Of a DNA stretch of 64,000 nucleotides, positions 8,893 through 18,968 are shown one piece after another. Made by a program: the position numbers and the translations under genes. The DNA lies in contig NZ_VFYU01000003.1 in NCBI RefSeq assembly GCF_021012795.1, positions 1-64,000 on the forward strand, written 5' to 3'. Position 1 is the first letter of the stretch. Each line of letters starts with the position of its first letter. The notes beneath the pieces were generated by a model that saw only the letters and a program-made list of their open reading frames with translations, did not search any database and was not told where the DNA came from. The DNA comes from Psychrobacter sp. I-STPA10. GTDB taxonomy: Bacteria; Pseudomonadota; Gammaproteobacteria; Pseudomonadales; Moraxellaceae.

Positions 8893-9900
8893 TTAAAAGC
8901 GTTCATCTAAGGTTGATAGATTATATTTGATGGCATCAAAGCAAATATCGGCTTGAAAGCCGCGGTACTGCAAAAACCTAAGCTGACGTGCTTTGTCTTT
9001 GGGTGTGCTAGGAATGTCCTCACCATATTTTTTTACCCGAGCTTCTACTGCCAGCTTTAGCCAGTCCACACCCTCTACTAAGTCATCTGTTGCCATCATA
9101 TCAGTAAATGTCTTTGACTCTGCATTTGCCATATCAATTAGTTCATCAATATTACAGGGAATGTCAACTTGGCGTTGATAAAATTCTTGCTTGATCCGGG
9201 TGCGTCCTCGATGTTTACGGATACCTTCTCGGATAAGCATCAAAGCAGTACGCATCTCGCTTTGGTAGCCTTTTTCGGCAAACTCTATCAATAGGGCGTC
9301 AATTTTAGCAGGGTCTTGTTCTTTATCGAGCAGTTTTTGTTTTAATTCGGCTGCTGAGTGTTCTCGGCAAGATAAATAATAAAATGCCAGCCAACGTAGG
9401 CGGCTATCTGCTTTTATTTGTTCTATTGCAGCGGCTCGTTGCTCAGGAGTTTTTAAATACGCATGTAGAGCAGGGGGCAATTCATGCAGTGAGACGGACG
9501 ACTCCGTTACGGTTGTTGTCGATGTATCATTTTCCGTACGAGCTTGCGTTAAGATACTTTTGATGGTTGGTGCATCGGGGGCAGTATAGGTGGTGTCTAT
9601 GTCAGTTTTCGGTTGATAGTTGGTAGCAGGGTGGAATTTTTTTTGTTTTTTGCTGCTTTTTTGCTGAGTTGATTTTTTCTTGACGGATTTGTGGTTGTCA
9701 AACTTAGCAGCATCTTTGTTGGAGTGCTGAATTGGGCGTTTTTGTTTGGACGCGTGATGATTTATAGGGGGGGAGCTTGTATGATAATTTGTAGGCTGCT
9801 GAATGTTCTTATGAGGGTTATTTTTTTTATCATCATCATTAGAGTGAGAAGATGGATTAGAGTTCTCTGCTAAGATTTCTGCCAATGTTTTAATCTGCAT
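8893..9900 (-). CDS. recX: RecX regulatory protein with long disordered N-terminal extension
   Basis: RecX binds and modulates RecA filaments. The recognisable domain begins near residue 165 with RWLAFYYLSCREHSAAELKQKL. It continues through the three-helix repeats (FAEKGYQSEMRTALMLIREGI, RGRTRIKQEF) and ends with QLRFLQYRGFQADICFDAI. The first 160 or so residues are low-complexity and rich in Ser, Asn, His, Lys and Gln, with a basic Lys stretch near 75-90. Family members are usually about 150-200 aa, so the 335 aa length comes from this extension. The gene lies downstream of recA in the same orientation, separated by a Correia-like repeat. Confidence 0.9.
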   Translation of the reverse strand: MQIKTLAEILAENSNPSSHSNDDDKKNNPHKNIQQPTNYHTSSPPINHHASKQKRPIQHSNKDAAKFDNHKSVKKKSTQQKSSKKQKKFHPATNYQPKTDIDTTYTAPDAPTIKSILTQARTENDTSTTTVTESSVSLHELPPALHAYLKTPEQRAAAIEQIKADSRLRWLAFYYLSCREHSAAELKQKLLDKEQDPAKIDALLIEFAEKGYQSEMRTALMLIREGIRKHRGRTRIKQEFYQRQVDIPCNIDELIDMANAESKTFTDMMATDDLVEGVDWLKLAVEARVKKYGEDIPSTPKDKARQLRFLQYRGFQADICFDAIKYNLSTLDERF

Positions 9901-10028
9901 TGAGGTTACCTAATATCTAATCATGTCTATTTAATCTTAATCATGTTTGTTGAGGGTGTGTAAAACAATGTACTCTACCGCTATACTTTACTTTGTTTAT
10001 GGCTTGTAGGGTACATTGCCACACCTTC

Positions 10029-10134
10029 TATAGTCTGCCTACTATAAATCCACCACGGTGTCTCGCTAGATGGACTACGTGTACTATCTTCACTCGGTTG
10101 CCTTGTGGTGAAATTATATTAGATTGACTATATC
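10029..10134. repeat. Repeat family C (Correia-like), copy 1
   Basis: This 106 bp element has TATAGTC and GACTATA ends and the core CACGGTGTCTCGC...GTACTATCTTCACTCGG...GCCTTGT. It closely matches 47080-47187 and shares its core with 54149-54255. The layout and core wording resemble neisserial Correia elements. It sits in the 284 bp recA-recX gap, where it could affect recX expression. Confidence 0.88.
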
Positions 10135-10184
10135 CGATATCTATTCAATGTGATATCTAATATCAATTAAAGTAGATGCTAAGT

Positions 10185-11246
10185 TTATTGCTCAGTATCA
10201 TCTTGCATCACAGTTGGGTCAGTTTCGCTGTCGTTTTCCTCGGAAGCCTTCTCACCTGTATTGAGTTTTTCTGCTCGTATCTTAGCTTCAATTTCTTCAG
10301 CGATGGCAGGGTTTTCTTTTAGATAAATGACAGAATTGGCTTTACCTTGACCAATTTTATCATCACCATAGCTATACCATGCACCCGCTTTGCCAACCAC
10401 ACCAATATCGACGCCAAGGTCAACCACTTCGGCTAAGTGGTTAGTGCCTTCGCCATAGGTAATTTCAAACTCTGCCTGACGAAACGGTGGTGCCATTTTA
10501 TTTTTAATCACTTTTACTCGAGTTTGGTTACCGACGACTTCATCACCATTTTTAACTGAACCAATACGGCGAATATCAAGACGTACTGAGGCATAAAACT
10601 TCAAGGCATTACCACCAGTGGTGGTCTCTGGAGAGCCAAACATCACCCCAATTTTCATCCGAATTTGGTTGATAAAGATAACCATACAATTAGAGCGTTT
10701 GGCATTACCAGTGATTTTACGCAAGGCTTGACTCATCAGGCGGGCTTGTAGACCCATATGGCTATCACCCATTTCACCCTCAATCTCGGCACGAGGTGTT
10801 AGGGCAGCAACCGAGTCAATCACTATCATATCAAGCGCACCTGAGCGTACTAACATATCGGTAATTTCTAACGCTTGCTCACCATTATCAGGTTGAGATA
10901 CCAATAAATCGTCGGTATTTACGCCAAGTTTACGTGCATAAATTGGGTCTAGGGCGTGCTCTGCATCGATAAAGGCACATGTACCGCCTTGCTTTTGACA
11001 CTCGGCAATGGCTTGTAGCGTTAGCGTTGTCTTACCTGAACTTTCAGGGCCATAAATCTCAATGATACGACCTTTGGGTAAACCGCCAATACCAAGAGCG
11101 ATATCTAGCCCAAGTGAGCCTGTTGAGACTACATCGACATCTAGTGTTGCTGAGTCATCACCTAAGTGCATGATGGTGTTTTTACCAAATTGCTTTTCAA
11201 TTTGACCCAGTGCCGCTTTGAGTGCTTTTGCTTTATTCTCGTCCAT
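10185..11246 (-). CDS. recA: Recombinase RecA
   Basis: RecA is the ATP-dependent strand-exchange and SOS co-protease filament protein. It shows Walker [18 protein letters not shown], Walker [32 protein letters not shown], the L2-region [28 protein letters not shown], and an acidic C-terminus. At 353 aa it is a standard length. AGGAT precedes the ATG. recX follows downstream, separated by a family C repeat. Confidence 0.99.
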   Translation of the reverse strand: MDENKAKALKAALGQIEKQFGKNTIMHLGDDSATLDVDVVSTGSLGLDIALGIGGLPKGRIIEIYGPESSGKTTLTLQAIAECQKQGGTCAFIDAEHALDPIYARKLGVNTDDLLVSQPDNGEQALEITDMLVRSGALDMIVIDSVAALTPRAEIEGEMGDSHMGLQARLMSQALRKITGNAKRSNCMVIFINQIRMKIGVMFGSPETTTGGNALKFYASVRLDIRRIGSVKNGDEVVGNQTRVKVIKNKMAPPFRQAEFEITYGEGTNHLAEVVDLGVDIGVVGKAGAWYSYGDDKIGQGKANSVIYLKENPAIAEEIEAKIRAEKLNTGEKASEENDSETDPTVMQDDTEQ

Positions 11247-11585
11247 AATAATATCCTATGTGTGTTGTAACTTAGTGAAGTAAGTCATACCTATAATGGA
11301 AGTTGGGGTTAACTTATTTAATAAATTGTTTGTGATGGCATCATTATAAGCAAAGCAATGCAGAGAAGATAGAGTCGTTTGTTGTCTATGCGACATATAC
11401 TGTCGTTTAGAATCATGATGAGCTTTTAGACAGCCATAGCTTATTCATTTATAAGAATTATTAATTTTTATATGAAAGTAAAAAACAGCTATATCCCTTG
11501 TAGATATTAGCCCAAAGGGGTGAATGTTCAACAGGCTCTAGAGAGAGAAAATAAAATAAAGTGGTGAGATGGTGAATTAGCAACT
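11247..11585. other. recA upstream region
   Basis: This is AT-rich non-coding DNA between recA and the end of miaB. On the minus strand a TATAAT-like box (reverse complement at 11343-11348) lies about 100 bp before the recA start, but no convincing -35 element accompanies it. I looked for an E. coli-type LexA box (CTGT-N8-ACAG) and found none. Moraxellaceae lack canonical LexA, which would fit. Confidence 0.4.
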
Positions 11586-11620
11586 AAAAAAATCAGGCAG
11601 ATTAATATCATAATCTGCCT
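11586..11620 (-). terminator. Rho-independent terminator of miaB
   Basis: The perfect arms AGGCAGATTA and TAATCTGCCT enclose a six-base loop, and on the minus strand the hairpin is followed by a run of six Ts. It lies 33 bp past the miaB stop. Confidence 0.8.
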
Positions 11621-11653
11621 ATATGTAATTTATCTATAATTTGCTTATAGCTC

Positions 11654-13195
11654 TTAGTCTAATATCTCGACCAATTCCCCTTTCACCATATGTGGACTAA
11701 CAAAATCCGTCACTTTGACCATGACAAAATGACCCACCAGCGCATCTTCTGCACAGTCACTGTTATTATCAGCCTCATTATTTGCTGCATAATGTGGATT
11801 GGCAAACATCACAGAGCGGGTATTATCGGCTGTACCCAGAAGATTATCAGGGTGACGATTGGCAATTTGCTCAACCAAGACGCGAACTGTTTGCCCGACC
11901 ATCTGTTGTGTTTTCTTTAAGGTTGATTGTTTAATAACCTCTTGAAACACTGCCAAGCGTTGTTTTTTAGTATCTAGACTGACATCGTCATATAGCTCAG
12001 CAGCAGGTGTACCGGGACGCTTTGAATACACAAAGCTATAAGAGTGGTCAAAATCTAGGTCTTTGGCAAGCTGTAGTGTTTCTTGAAAGTCTGCATCAGT
12101 TTCACCAGGAAAGCCAATAATAAAGTCACTGGATAAATGTATGTCAGGACGAACTGCTTTGAGTTTATTAATTTGGTTAATATACACATCAATGGTGTGA
12201 TTGCGTTTCATCGCTGCCAAGACTTTGTTTGAGCCACTTTGAACAGGCAGATGTAAGTGTGAAACTAGCTGTGGTAGCTTGGCATAAGCATCAATGATGT
12301 CATCGGTAAATTCTAATGGATGGCTGGTGGTGTAACGAATACGCTCAATGCCATCGATATGTGCCACATAATGTAGCAGCTCAGCAAAGCGACAAATACT
12401 GCCATCGTCTTTTTCACCACGATAGCCATTGACATTTTGACCCAATAAGGTGACCTCACGCACCCCTTGCTCTGCTAGGCTATCGATTTCTGCAAGTACA
12501 TCATCTAACGGGCGCGACAACTCTTCGCCACGAGTGTAGGGAACGACACAAAATGAGCAATATTTTGAGCAGCCCTCCATAATAGAGACAAAAGCACGAT
12601 AGCCCTCAACCGTTGGCTCAGGTAAAAAATCAAACTTTTCAATGCTAGGAAAAGAGACATCAACTGTACCAATACGATTTTTTGGCGTAATGTGTTGCTG
12701 TTTGGCAGATTGGTCATACAATTCGGGCAGGCGGTGCAGCGTCTGTGGACCAAACACCATATCGACATAAGGCGCACGTTGCTGAATATTGTCACCTTCT
12801 TGTGATGCCACACAGCCGCCGACACCAATAACTAAGTTAGGGTTCTTTTCTTTTAACTTGCGCCAGCGTCCTAGCTCCGAAAACACTTTTTCTTGTGCTT
12901 TTTCACGGATAGAGCAGGTATTCATAATCAGTACATCAGCTTCATTGATGTCTGTGGTCACAATCATGCCATGAGAGTCGCCAAGTACATTGCCCATTTT
13001 TTCTGAGTCATAGACGTTCATTTGGCAACCTTGGGTTGCAATAAATACCTTTTTTACAGGTATAGCAGCGTCATGGGCGGCATTATCCATATTGGCATTG
13101 TCTATATTGTCCATATCAGCAGAATAGGACGAATCGTACGCATGCGCCGCATGGTTTTTAGCATGGGTGGCAGGGTCGAATACAGTTACACTCAT
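11654..13195 (-). CDS. miaB: tRNA-2-methylthio-N6-dimethylallyladenosine synthase MiaB
   Basis: This radical-SAM methylthiotransferase modifies A37 of tRNAs reading UNN codons. The domains are in the usual order. The N-terminal UPF0004 domain holds the auxiliary cluster cysteines (TQGCQMN, NTCSIRE, GGCVASQ). The radical SAM motif is [10 protein letters not shown], and a C-terminal TRAM domain follows ([11 protein letters not shown]...). An N-terminal extension of about 45 residues rich in Asp, Asn, Ala and His precedes the conserved start, giving 513 aa against about 474 in E. coli. The C-terminal half also holds an Asn/Asp insert (NNEADNNSD). Confidence 0.97.
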   Translation of the reverse strand: MSVTVFDPATHAKNHAAHAYDSSYSADMDNIDNANMDNAAHDAAIPVKKVFIATQGCQMNVYDSEKMGNVLGDSHGMIVTTDINEADVLIMNTCSIREKAQEKVFSELGRWRKLKEKNPNLVIGVGGCVASQEGDNIQQRAPYVDMVFGPQTLHRLPELYDQSAKQQHITPKNRIGTVDVSFPSIEKFDFLPEPTVEGYRAFVSIMEGCSKYCSFCVVPYTRGEELSRPLDDVLAEIDSLAEQGVREVTLLGQNVNGYRGEKDDGSICRFAELLHYVAHIDGIERIRYTTSHPLEFTDDIIDAYAKLPQLVSHLHLPVQSGSNKVLAAMKRNHTIDVYINQINKLKAVRPDIHLSSDFIIGFPGETDADFQETLQLAKDLDFDHSYSFVYSKRPGTPAAELYDDVSLDTKKQRLAVFQEVIKQSTLKKTQQMVGQTVRVLVEQIANRHPDNLLGTADNTRSVMFANPHYAANNEADNNSDCAEDALVGHFVMVKVTDFVSPHMVKGELVEILD

Positions 13196-14001
13196 AAAGG
13201 CTGTCCGTTATTTATTAATTGGCTGGCAAAATCAAAACTTTGGGTAGAATAACTCCATAAAATCTAAATAGAGCCATTCAACATAACTCACCATTATATC
13301 ATAGGCAGGATAAGTCATCATAAATGCTGTTAAGTTGTTCTGCACATAGCGTTAGTTTACTCATAAGGCAGTTACACGTTTTGTACAGCGCAGAAAGCCA
13401 TGTTAGATAACGTATCTTTAGACAGCTATGGTTTTAGGTCTAACATAAGCTATGCTTAGGGTGGATGAATCTATGGTTGAATCAATATAAAAATGGTACA
13501 AAATTTGCAGCATTTACCTGTATTATTTAAATGATAAATGAAAAGACGTTGTTTTTGCTGATAATATTTTTTCTATTGTCTGCGTAGCTTTTTTAAAGTA
13601 ACGACAGTCGCTCAAATTTTTTCTAAATGACAGATGATACAGAAAAATTTGCGACAAATTGTGTCAAACATCTGTTTTTATTAGTATAACTACGGTATAT
13701 TTTGTCATTCAACTAAAATTCTATTTTTATTTTTTATATGACTGCTTAAAAAAATAAATAGGTGTTTCATTATTTGTTTCATTGTTAATGAAAAGGATTT
13801 TGCTAATATTCATAAAAAAGGACCAGCCTGACCACTTTTTTTTATGCCAGATAGCCTAAGTGTTTATTTTAGCAAGGTCGCAATCGAGCAATAAAAAATA
13901 GATTAGGCACATTTAGTTTGATTGATATTAAATCGTTTATGTCAAATAAATATCACTTATTCACTTACTTAAAAATTAACTTATTAAATATTAATGGAAT
14001 T
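13196..14001. other. Long non-coding gap upstream of slt
   Basis: This roughly 800 bp AT-rich stretch separates miaB and slt, which read away from each other. It must hold both promoters. I see only weak dyads, for example CAGATG...CATCTG at about 13629-13674, and no tRNA, repeat-family member or convincing ORF. A TTG-started in-frame extension of slt covers 13918-14001, but it lacks a ribosome-binding site. Confidence 0.4.
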
Positions 14002-16083
14002 ATGAAAACTTACTTAGAATTTTCCAGACCTTTATCGAGCCATAATATAAATGCTTTATTGCGCCAGTCAAAAAAATATGGCGTGGTGGTGTCTGCCATC
14101 AGTATATTGGGGCTTGGACAAGTAGCGTGTGCCCAGCAATCCTATCAACCCACAGCCACAAATTATAGCAATGATGCCAGTATCACTTATTTTAACCAAG
14201 CAGCAGTGGCAGCGAAACGGGGGGATATTGGTGCGTTGTATAATTATGAGCAAATGATGGGCAATGGATTGTTTGCCGTTTATCCTGCATATTGGCGGCT
14301 TAATGATGATCTAGAATCACAAAGCTCAGCAGCCATTGCACAGTTTGCTCGGCAATATAATGGTAGCGTGATGGCAGAGAAGTTAGCAGCCGATTATGCT
14401 GAAACCAAAGCAAGATCGGGTGATTATGCTGCGGTACGACAAGTGGCAAATCTGGTTATTAATGCCGATGATAGTGAAAAATGTGCCATTGGGTTAGGTT
14501 ATAACCAAAGTGGTGATACGATGCGTACGATGGCAATAAAAGATGAAGTTTGGTTGACCACCAAAAAACAGCCTGATTTGTGTGTACGGCTTGCCACTGA
14601 GCTAAATAGCAATCCAATGATTAGCAACCAAGATCGCTTAGAGCGTCTAAAGCGTATGCTTAGAGTTGGAAAAACGGGTGACATCATTGCCTTATCATCT
14701 CGTTTAGGGGTGCCGATTGACTATGCGAGTTTGGCAGAGATTCAGCTAAATCCCAACACATTTTTAAATCGCTTTAAAAGCCAACCTCCAAGTCAGCTAA
14801 ATCAATATCTATATTTATACGCTATTGGACGTATGGCAGATAAGTCATATCGGGAAGCGGCGGCGCAATTAAATTATGATGTGCGTGAAGATAGTATGCG
14901 AATTCAGCCGTTATTAACCGATGCCACTCGCCAATATGCCTATCGTATCATTGGTGTGAAACGTATGAACTATAATACCGATGATGGTTTTAGTAATGAG
15001 GCAGTGGAGTGGTTTCGTCAAAGTTTGGGACAGCCATTTAATTTTGAAGAAGCAGAAGACTATGCTCAAGCTGCCATACGTTTTGGACAGTGGGCAGACT
15101 TGGTGACGGCTATTAGTAGTATGAGCACAGAGACGCAAAAAGAATCCATCTGGCAGTATTGGTTAGCGCGAGCTTATGAGCAAGTTGGAGATGCCAGCAA
15201 AAAATCCTTGGCAAAGCAGATGTATCAAACCCTTGCGCGCTCAAATGACTACTATGGACTATTGGCAAAAGATAAGATTGGTCTGCGTTATAATGCTGCT
15301 GAGCAAGGTGGGCAACGCATGCCTGTGGTAACCGATTATGATCGCCAGCGAGTGATGCAAGATCCCAATTTTGCACGTGCGTTTACATTATATGATGCAG
15401 GTGCAGAGCGTGGCTATGCCAATCGAGAATGGAATTGGGCAGTCAAAAAGGCACGAGATAATTGGGATAATGCGCTGATTATTGCCGCCGCCCGTTTGGC
15501 TTATGATAAGGGCTGGCTAGATCGGGCCATCTATGCCATTGATAGCACTGATACCATCAATGCTCTGGCTTTATCACATCCAATGCCATATCAAGACTCG
15601 GTTGTTCGTTATAGCCAAATGGCAGGTATTGATCCTGCTTGGGCTTATGGCATCATGCGTCAAGAGAGTCGCTTTGTATCCTCAGCACGTTCAGGGGTTG
15701 GTGCAAGTGGCTTGATGCAAATCATGCCTGCGACAGCAAAATATATTGCTCGTAATCTTGGTGAGCCATATAGCTCAAGTCGTGCCAATAATGGAGATAC
15801 CAATATCCGTTATGGTACTTGGTATATGAGTGATATTTTGGCAAAATTAAATTATCAGCCAGTTTTAGCCACCGCAGGCTATAATGCTGGGCCCAATAAA
15901 GCAAAACGCTGGCAGCCAAACTATGGACAATTAGCGGCGGATCAATATGTGGAAACCATTGCGTACCCTGAGACACGCAATTATGTTAAACGAGTGATGG
16001 AAAACGCCACTATTTATAGCAGCTTATTAGGGCACCCAATACCCATCAGTCAGCGTATGGGGGTTATTCCAGCAAGTTTTTAG
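14002..16083 (+). CDS. slt: Soluble lytic murein transglycosylase
   Basis: Slt cleaves peptidoglycan glycan strands in the periplasm, leaving 1,6-anhydro-MurNAc ends. The start at 14002 gives a basic N-terminus, a hydrophobic core (YGVVVSAISILGLGQ) and a cleavage site near ACA-QQ. A long alpha-superhelical region follows (about 60-520), then the SLT catalytic domain with AWGIMRQESRF-like AYGIMRQESRF (Glu555 the likely catalytic acid), GASGLMQIMPATAKYIA, and ATAGYNAGPNKAKRW. The length (693 aa) fits the Slt70 family. There is no obvious operon partner; the T2-like gene follows after 215 bp. Confidence 0.93.
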   Translation: MKTYLEFSRPLSSHNINALLRQSKKYGVVVSAISILGLGQVACAQQSYQPTATNYSNDASITYFNQAAVAAKRGDIGALYNYEQMMGNGLFAVYPAYWRLNDDLESQSSAAIAQFARQYNGSVMAEKLAADYAETKARSGDYAAVRQVANLVINADDSEKCAIGLGYNQSGDTMRTMAIKDEVWLTTKKQPDLCVRLATELNSNPMISNQDRLERLKRMLRVGKTGDIIALSSRLGVPIDYASLAEIQLNPNTFLNRFKSQPPSQLNQYLYLYAIGRMADKSYREAAAQLNYDVREDSMRIQPLLTDATRQYAYRIIGVKRMNYNTDDGFSNEAVEWFRQSLGQPFNFEEAEDYAQAAIRFGQWADLVTAISSMSTETQKESIWQYWLARAYEQVGDASKKSLAKQMYQTLARSNDYYGLLAKDKIGLRYNAAEQGGQRMPVVTDYDRQRVMQDPNFARAFTLYDAGAERGYANREWNWAVKKARDNWDNALIIAAARLAYDKGWLDRAIYAIDSTDTINALALSHPMPYQDSVVRYSQMAGIDPAWAYGIMRQESRFVSSARSGVGASGLMQIMPATAKYIARNLGEPYSSSRANNGDTNIRYGTWYMSDILAKLNYQPVLATAGYNAGPNKAKRWQPNYGQLAADQYVETIAYPETRNYVKRVMENATIYSSLLGHPIPISQRMGVIPASF

Positions 16084-16298
16084 GCTTAAGCTTAAAACCA
16101 TTGGTTAACAACATTTATTATGTATTGATATAAAATTAAAGTCATGCTAGGTCAGTAAATAAATATATTAACCATAGCATTACAAATTACCTGACATTAT
16201 AAAGCTTAGAGGCAGATACAATAGTTATAATAAATTCTAGATACTTTTTTTGAATCATTGTTTTTGGATCAATAGTTTTAGTGTGCTTTAGGATAATT

Positions 16299-17003
16299 AT
16301 GGGTATTGTACAGTCAAGTCTTAATAAAAATACACACCGTCAAAAAAAAGCCAGAAGCCAGCGTTTGCTATTTTTATTAAAAAATGTTTTTGTGTTAGGG
16401 TGTGGTGCGATATTAGCAAGTATGAATGCGGGTGCCAGTGAGGCAAGACTTCCTAATCAAAATCGTAATCATGTATTAGTGCTAGAGATGACACCCGCCA
16501 TGTGTCTATTTTATCCATCACGTACACAGATGCGCCAATGCCAAGAAGGTTATCGAGTTACTGTAGAAACTTTGGATTTGGGCTATGATTGTGTATCGAG
16601 CACCACACCAGTGTTGTCTCCTGTGCAAGAAAAAGTCGTCCATCGTATCATGCCTGATGACACCTTTATCAGACAAGCGTGGCGGCGATATGGTGCGTGT
16701 AGCCCCTATAGTGCCAGTGAATATTTTCGTTTGGTAACACGTTATAGCAGTAAATTAAGGCTGCCAACGGAGCTGACCGAAACGGGTCAATATCGCGTTG
16801 ATAAAAACGCGTTTACTCAAAAATTTAAGCGTCTAAATCCTGATATTGGTATTAATCAAATTTACTTTAGCTGTCAGCAGGCGCAACAAAAGTCTATCTT
16901 AACCAAAATAGAGATATGTTACGCCAATAATAATCATAATAATTGCCCTAAAATGGCAGATGCCTGTCAAGATCAGATAACAATTTGGGGGAATTCTGGA
17001 TAA
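16299..17003 (+). CDS. RNase T2-like protein lacking catalytic residues
   Basis: This 234-residue protein has a basic N-terminus and a hydrophobic segment consistent with a signal peptide (about 22-46). The remainder follows the RNase T2 layout: LVLEMTPAMC (compare LALSW.P.FC), a CAS I-like region near 84-95, a CAS II-like region FIRQAWRRYGAC (123-134), and IYFSCQQAQ...KIEICY near the end. The aligned catalytic positions are changed. The CAS I His is Glu90, and the His, Glu and His of CAS II are Gln126, Ala127 and Tyr131. It is therefore probably a T2-fold protein without RNase activity. I use the ATG at 16299, which has AGGAT upstream. The fold assignment is from motif spacing only. Confidence 0.6.
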   Translation: MGIVQSSLNKNTHRQKKARSQRLLFLLKNVFVLGCGAILASMNAGASEARLPNQNRNHVLVLEMTPAMCLFYPSRTQMRQCQEGYRVTVETLDLGYDCVSSTTPVLSPVQEKVVHRIMPDDTFIRQAWRRYGACSPYSASEYFRLVTRYSSKLRLPTELTETGQYRVDKNAFTQKFKRLNPDIGINQIYFSCQQAQQKSILTKIEICYANNNHNNCPKMADACQDQITIWGNSG

Positions 17004-17342
17004 GTCTAGCACCAAGGTTTTTTCGATGTTACACTTAGCTTGGTTCGATGTTAGTTCAATGTTATATTTAATCCGCTGTACTTTCAGGGAAAGAGGTGCG
17101 TACTATACTTAATAAGCTGGTTGTATGACTGTTAATATTGCATCAGATTTAGTTAGTTTTATTTATAATGATGCAAGTTAGTTATGGCGGTGTTGGTTAT
17201 CACAACTAGAGCGTGTAGAACATATATAATAAGACGATGGACTGCACACGAGCACACTATTCATCCTTGTATTTAAGTGTTGTGGACTTGTCCATACACG
17301 ATTTATTCTTTTATCTTAATAACACACAATGAGGAAAACTCT
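17004..17342. other. mdh upstream region
   Basis: This 339 bp non-coding stretch presumably holds the mdh promoter. TATAAT occurs at 17164-17169 and 17225-17230, but neither has a well-spaced -35 box. No repeat-family member or hairpin stands out. Confidence 0.35.
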
Positions 17343-18326
17343 ATGAAACAACCTGTTCGCGTTGCCGTTACTGGTGCTGCTGGTAATATCAGCTATGCCA
17401 TGCTATTTCGTATTGCTTCTGGTGAAATGCTAGGCAAAGATCAGCCCGTTATTTTACAACTATTAGAAATTACTCCTGCGCTTGATGCCCTAAAAGGCGT
17501 GGTTATGGAGCTTGAAGACTGTGCTTTTCCATTACTTGCAGGTATCGTACAGACAGATGATGCGAACGTGGCATTCAAAGATGCGGATTATGCCTTATTA
17601 GTAGGTGCACGTCCTCGTGGACCTGGTATGGAGCGTAAAGATTTGCTTGAAGCCAATGCTGCGATTTTCTCTGCCCAAGGTAAAGCATTGAATGACGTTG
17701 CTAGCCGTGATGTAAAAGTATTGGTCGTTGGTAACCCTGCTAATACCAATGCTTTAATTGCTCAGCGCAATGCACCAGATCTAGATCCACGTAACTTCAC
17801 TGCCATGACTCGCCTTGATCACAACCGTGGTATGGCACAGCTTGCAGAAGAGACTAACAGCACTGTTAATGACGTGAAAAAAATGATCATTTGGGGCAAC
17901 CACTCTTCAACTCAGTATCCTGATTTAACCGAGTGTACTGTTAACGGTAAGCCTGCACTTGATCAAGTAGATCGTGATTGGTACGAAAACAGCTATATCC
18001 CAAGCGTACAAAAACGTGGTGCAGCCATTATTGAAGCGCGCGGTGCATCATCTGCTGCTTCTGCTGCCAATGCTGCCATTGCGCATATGCGTACTTGGGC
18101 ACTTGGTAGCGATGAGAATGATTGGGTCTCTATGGGTGTGTACTCAAATGGTGAGTATGGCATTACCGAAGGTCTTATCTATTCATTCCCATGTACCACT
18201 AAAGATGGCGATTGGAGCATTGTAGAAGGTGTTGATGTATCATCTGACTTCTCTAAAGAAAAAATGAAAGCTACTGAGCAAGAGCTAACAGAAGAGCGTG
18301 ATGCAGTTGCACATCTACTTCCATAG
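17343..18326 (+). CDS. mdh: Malate dehydrogenase
   Basis: This NAD-dependent enzyme interconverts malate and oxaloacetate in the TCA cycle. The dinucleotide motif [15 protein letters not shown] is at the N-terminus. The substrate-binding loop [15 protein letters not shown], the [11 protein letters not shown] segment and the active-site MTRLDHNRG and [11 protein letters not shown] (catalytic His) are all intact. The length of 327 residues is exactly that of the proteobacterial type related to cytosolic MDH. The ATG at 17343 has GAGGAAA upstream. A frame open 22 codons further upstream (TTG at 17277) is not a likely start. A terminator hairpin follows at 18367. Confidence 0.98.
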   Translation: MKQPVRVAVTGAAGNISYAMLFRIASGEMLGKDQPVILQLLEITPALDALKGVVMELEDCAFPLLAGIVQTDDANVAFKDADYALLVGARPRGPGMERKDLLEANAAIFSAQGKALNDVASRDVKVLVVGNPANTNALIAQRNAPDLDPRNFTAMTRLDHNRGMAQLAEETNSTVNDVKKMIIWGNHSSTQYPDLTECTVNGKPALDQVDRDWYENSYIPSVQKRGAAIIEARGASSAASAANAAIAHMRTWALGSDENDWVSMGVYSNGEYGITEGLIYSFPCTTKDGDWSIVEGVDVSSDFSKEKMKATEQELTEERDAVAHLLP

Positions 18327-18366
18327 TAAGTCGTAGCAGTATTTTTGATTTTTTAAAACTGATAAG

Positions 18367-18393
18367 AAGCCTGTCGTAAGATGGGCTTTTTTA
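18367..18393 (+). terminator. Terminator of mdh
   Basis: A short stem, AAGCC/GGCTT, is followed by TTTTTT about 40 bp after the mdh stop. Confidence 0.6.
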
Positions 18394-18554
18394 TATGTAA
18401 AATGGCGTTATGATTAACACTATAAACGCCATTAACATAAGTTACACAAATAGCTATGGTTGCTTAATAGCGATAAAAGTAAATTTTATTGTATTATGAT
18501 ACAAGCTTGTTAGTTTTTTATAGCCACAATTCACAGCCAAAAAAAGGAATTAAT

Positions 18555-18794
18555 ATGTTAGGTGAACCAGAATATACCATGAATGATTTGTTTGCTCAGC
18601 TTGGGTTAGAGAGCTCAGATGAAGCCATTGAACAGTTTATTGCTGAGCATCAGTTAGATAAAGATGAAGAACTGATTGATGCAGATTTTTGGAATGAAAA
18701 ACAGCGTATGTTCTTAAAAGAAGAATGGCAATTAGACGCAGTATGGGTAGAAGTGATTGATGAGTTAAATGTGCGTTTGCATCCAGATGCGTAG
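18555..18794 (+). CDS. DUF2789 family protein
   Basis: This 79-residue acidic protein matches the DUF2789 pattern: TMNDLFAQLGL, an acidic middle, ADFWNEKQRMFLKEEW and W-x-E-V-I-D-E-L-N-x-R-L at the end. Its function is unknown. I use the ATG at 18555 with AAGGA ten bases upstream; the open frame from a TTG at 18489 has no ribosome-binding site. It stands alone between mdh and purN and is followed by two hairpins. Confidence 0.85.
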   Translation: MLGEPEYTMNDLFAQLGLESSDEAIEQFIAEHQLDKDEELIDADFWNEKQRMFLKEEWQLDAVWVEVIDELNVRLHPDA

Positions 18795-18815
18795 ATAGAC
18801 TAAGCGAGATAGCTC

Positions 18816-18839
18816 AACCTAATCTGATCAGATTAGGTT
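18816..18839. other. Perfect palindrome
   Basis: This 24 bp perfect palindrome consists of AACCTAATCTGA and its complement with no loop, 22 bp after the DUF2789 stop. It lacks a T-run, so it is either part of a 3' processing structure or a protein site. Confidence 0.6.
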
Positions 18840-18860
18840 AGTAAGCAAGGTGAGCAATAG

Positions 18861-18897
18861 GCGGGTGATTGATAGGCATCAATCATCCGCTTTTTCT
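18861..18897 (+). terminator. Terminator of the DUF2789 gene
   Basis: Twelve-base arms, GCGGGTGATTGA and TCAATCATCCGC (one mismatch), have a six-base loop and are followed by TTTTT. It lies in the gap before the convergent purN. Confidence 0.8.
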
Positions 18898-18968
18898 ATT
18901 TTAGGACAGTTTTAAATGATATTAAAGAAATAAAAGATACAGTCTACTTTCTAAAAAATAAATATCCT

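Noticed and set aside
11247..11460. SOS (LexA) box upstream of recA
   Set aside because: No CTGT-N8-ACAG or close variant with correct symmetry was found. Related genera lack LexA.
11421..13440. Shared motif TTTAGACAGC(C/T)ATAG upstream of recA and upstream of miaB
   Set aside because: Only about 14 bases match and the flanks do not align, which is not enough to call a repeat or regulator site.
17138..17169. TTGCAT...TATAAT promoter for mdh
   Set aside because: The spacer is 20 bases, outside the usual 16-18, so it is not reported as a promoter.
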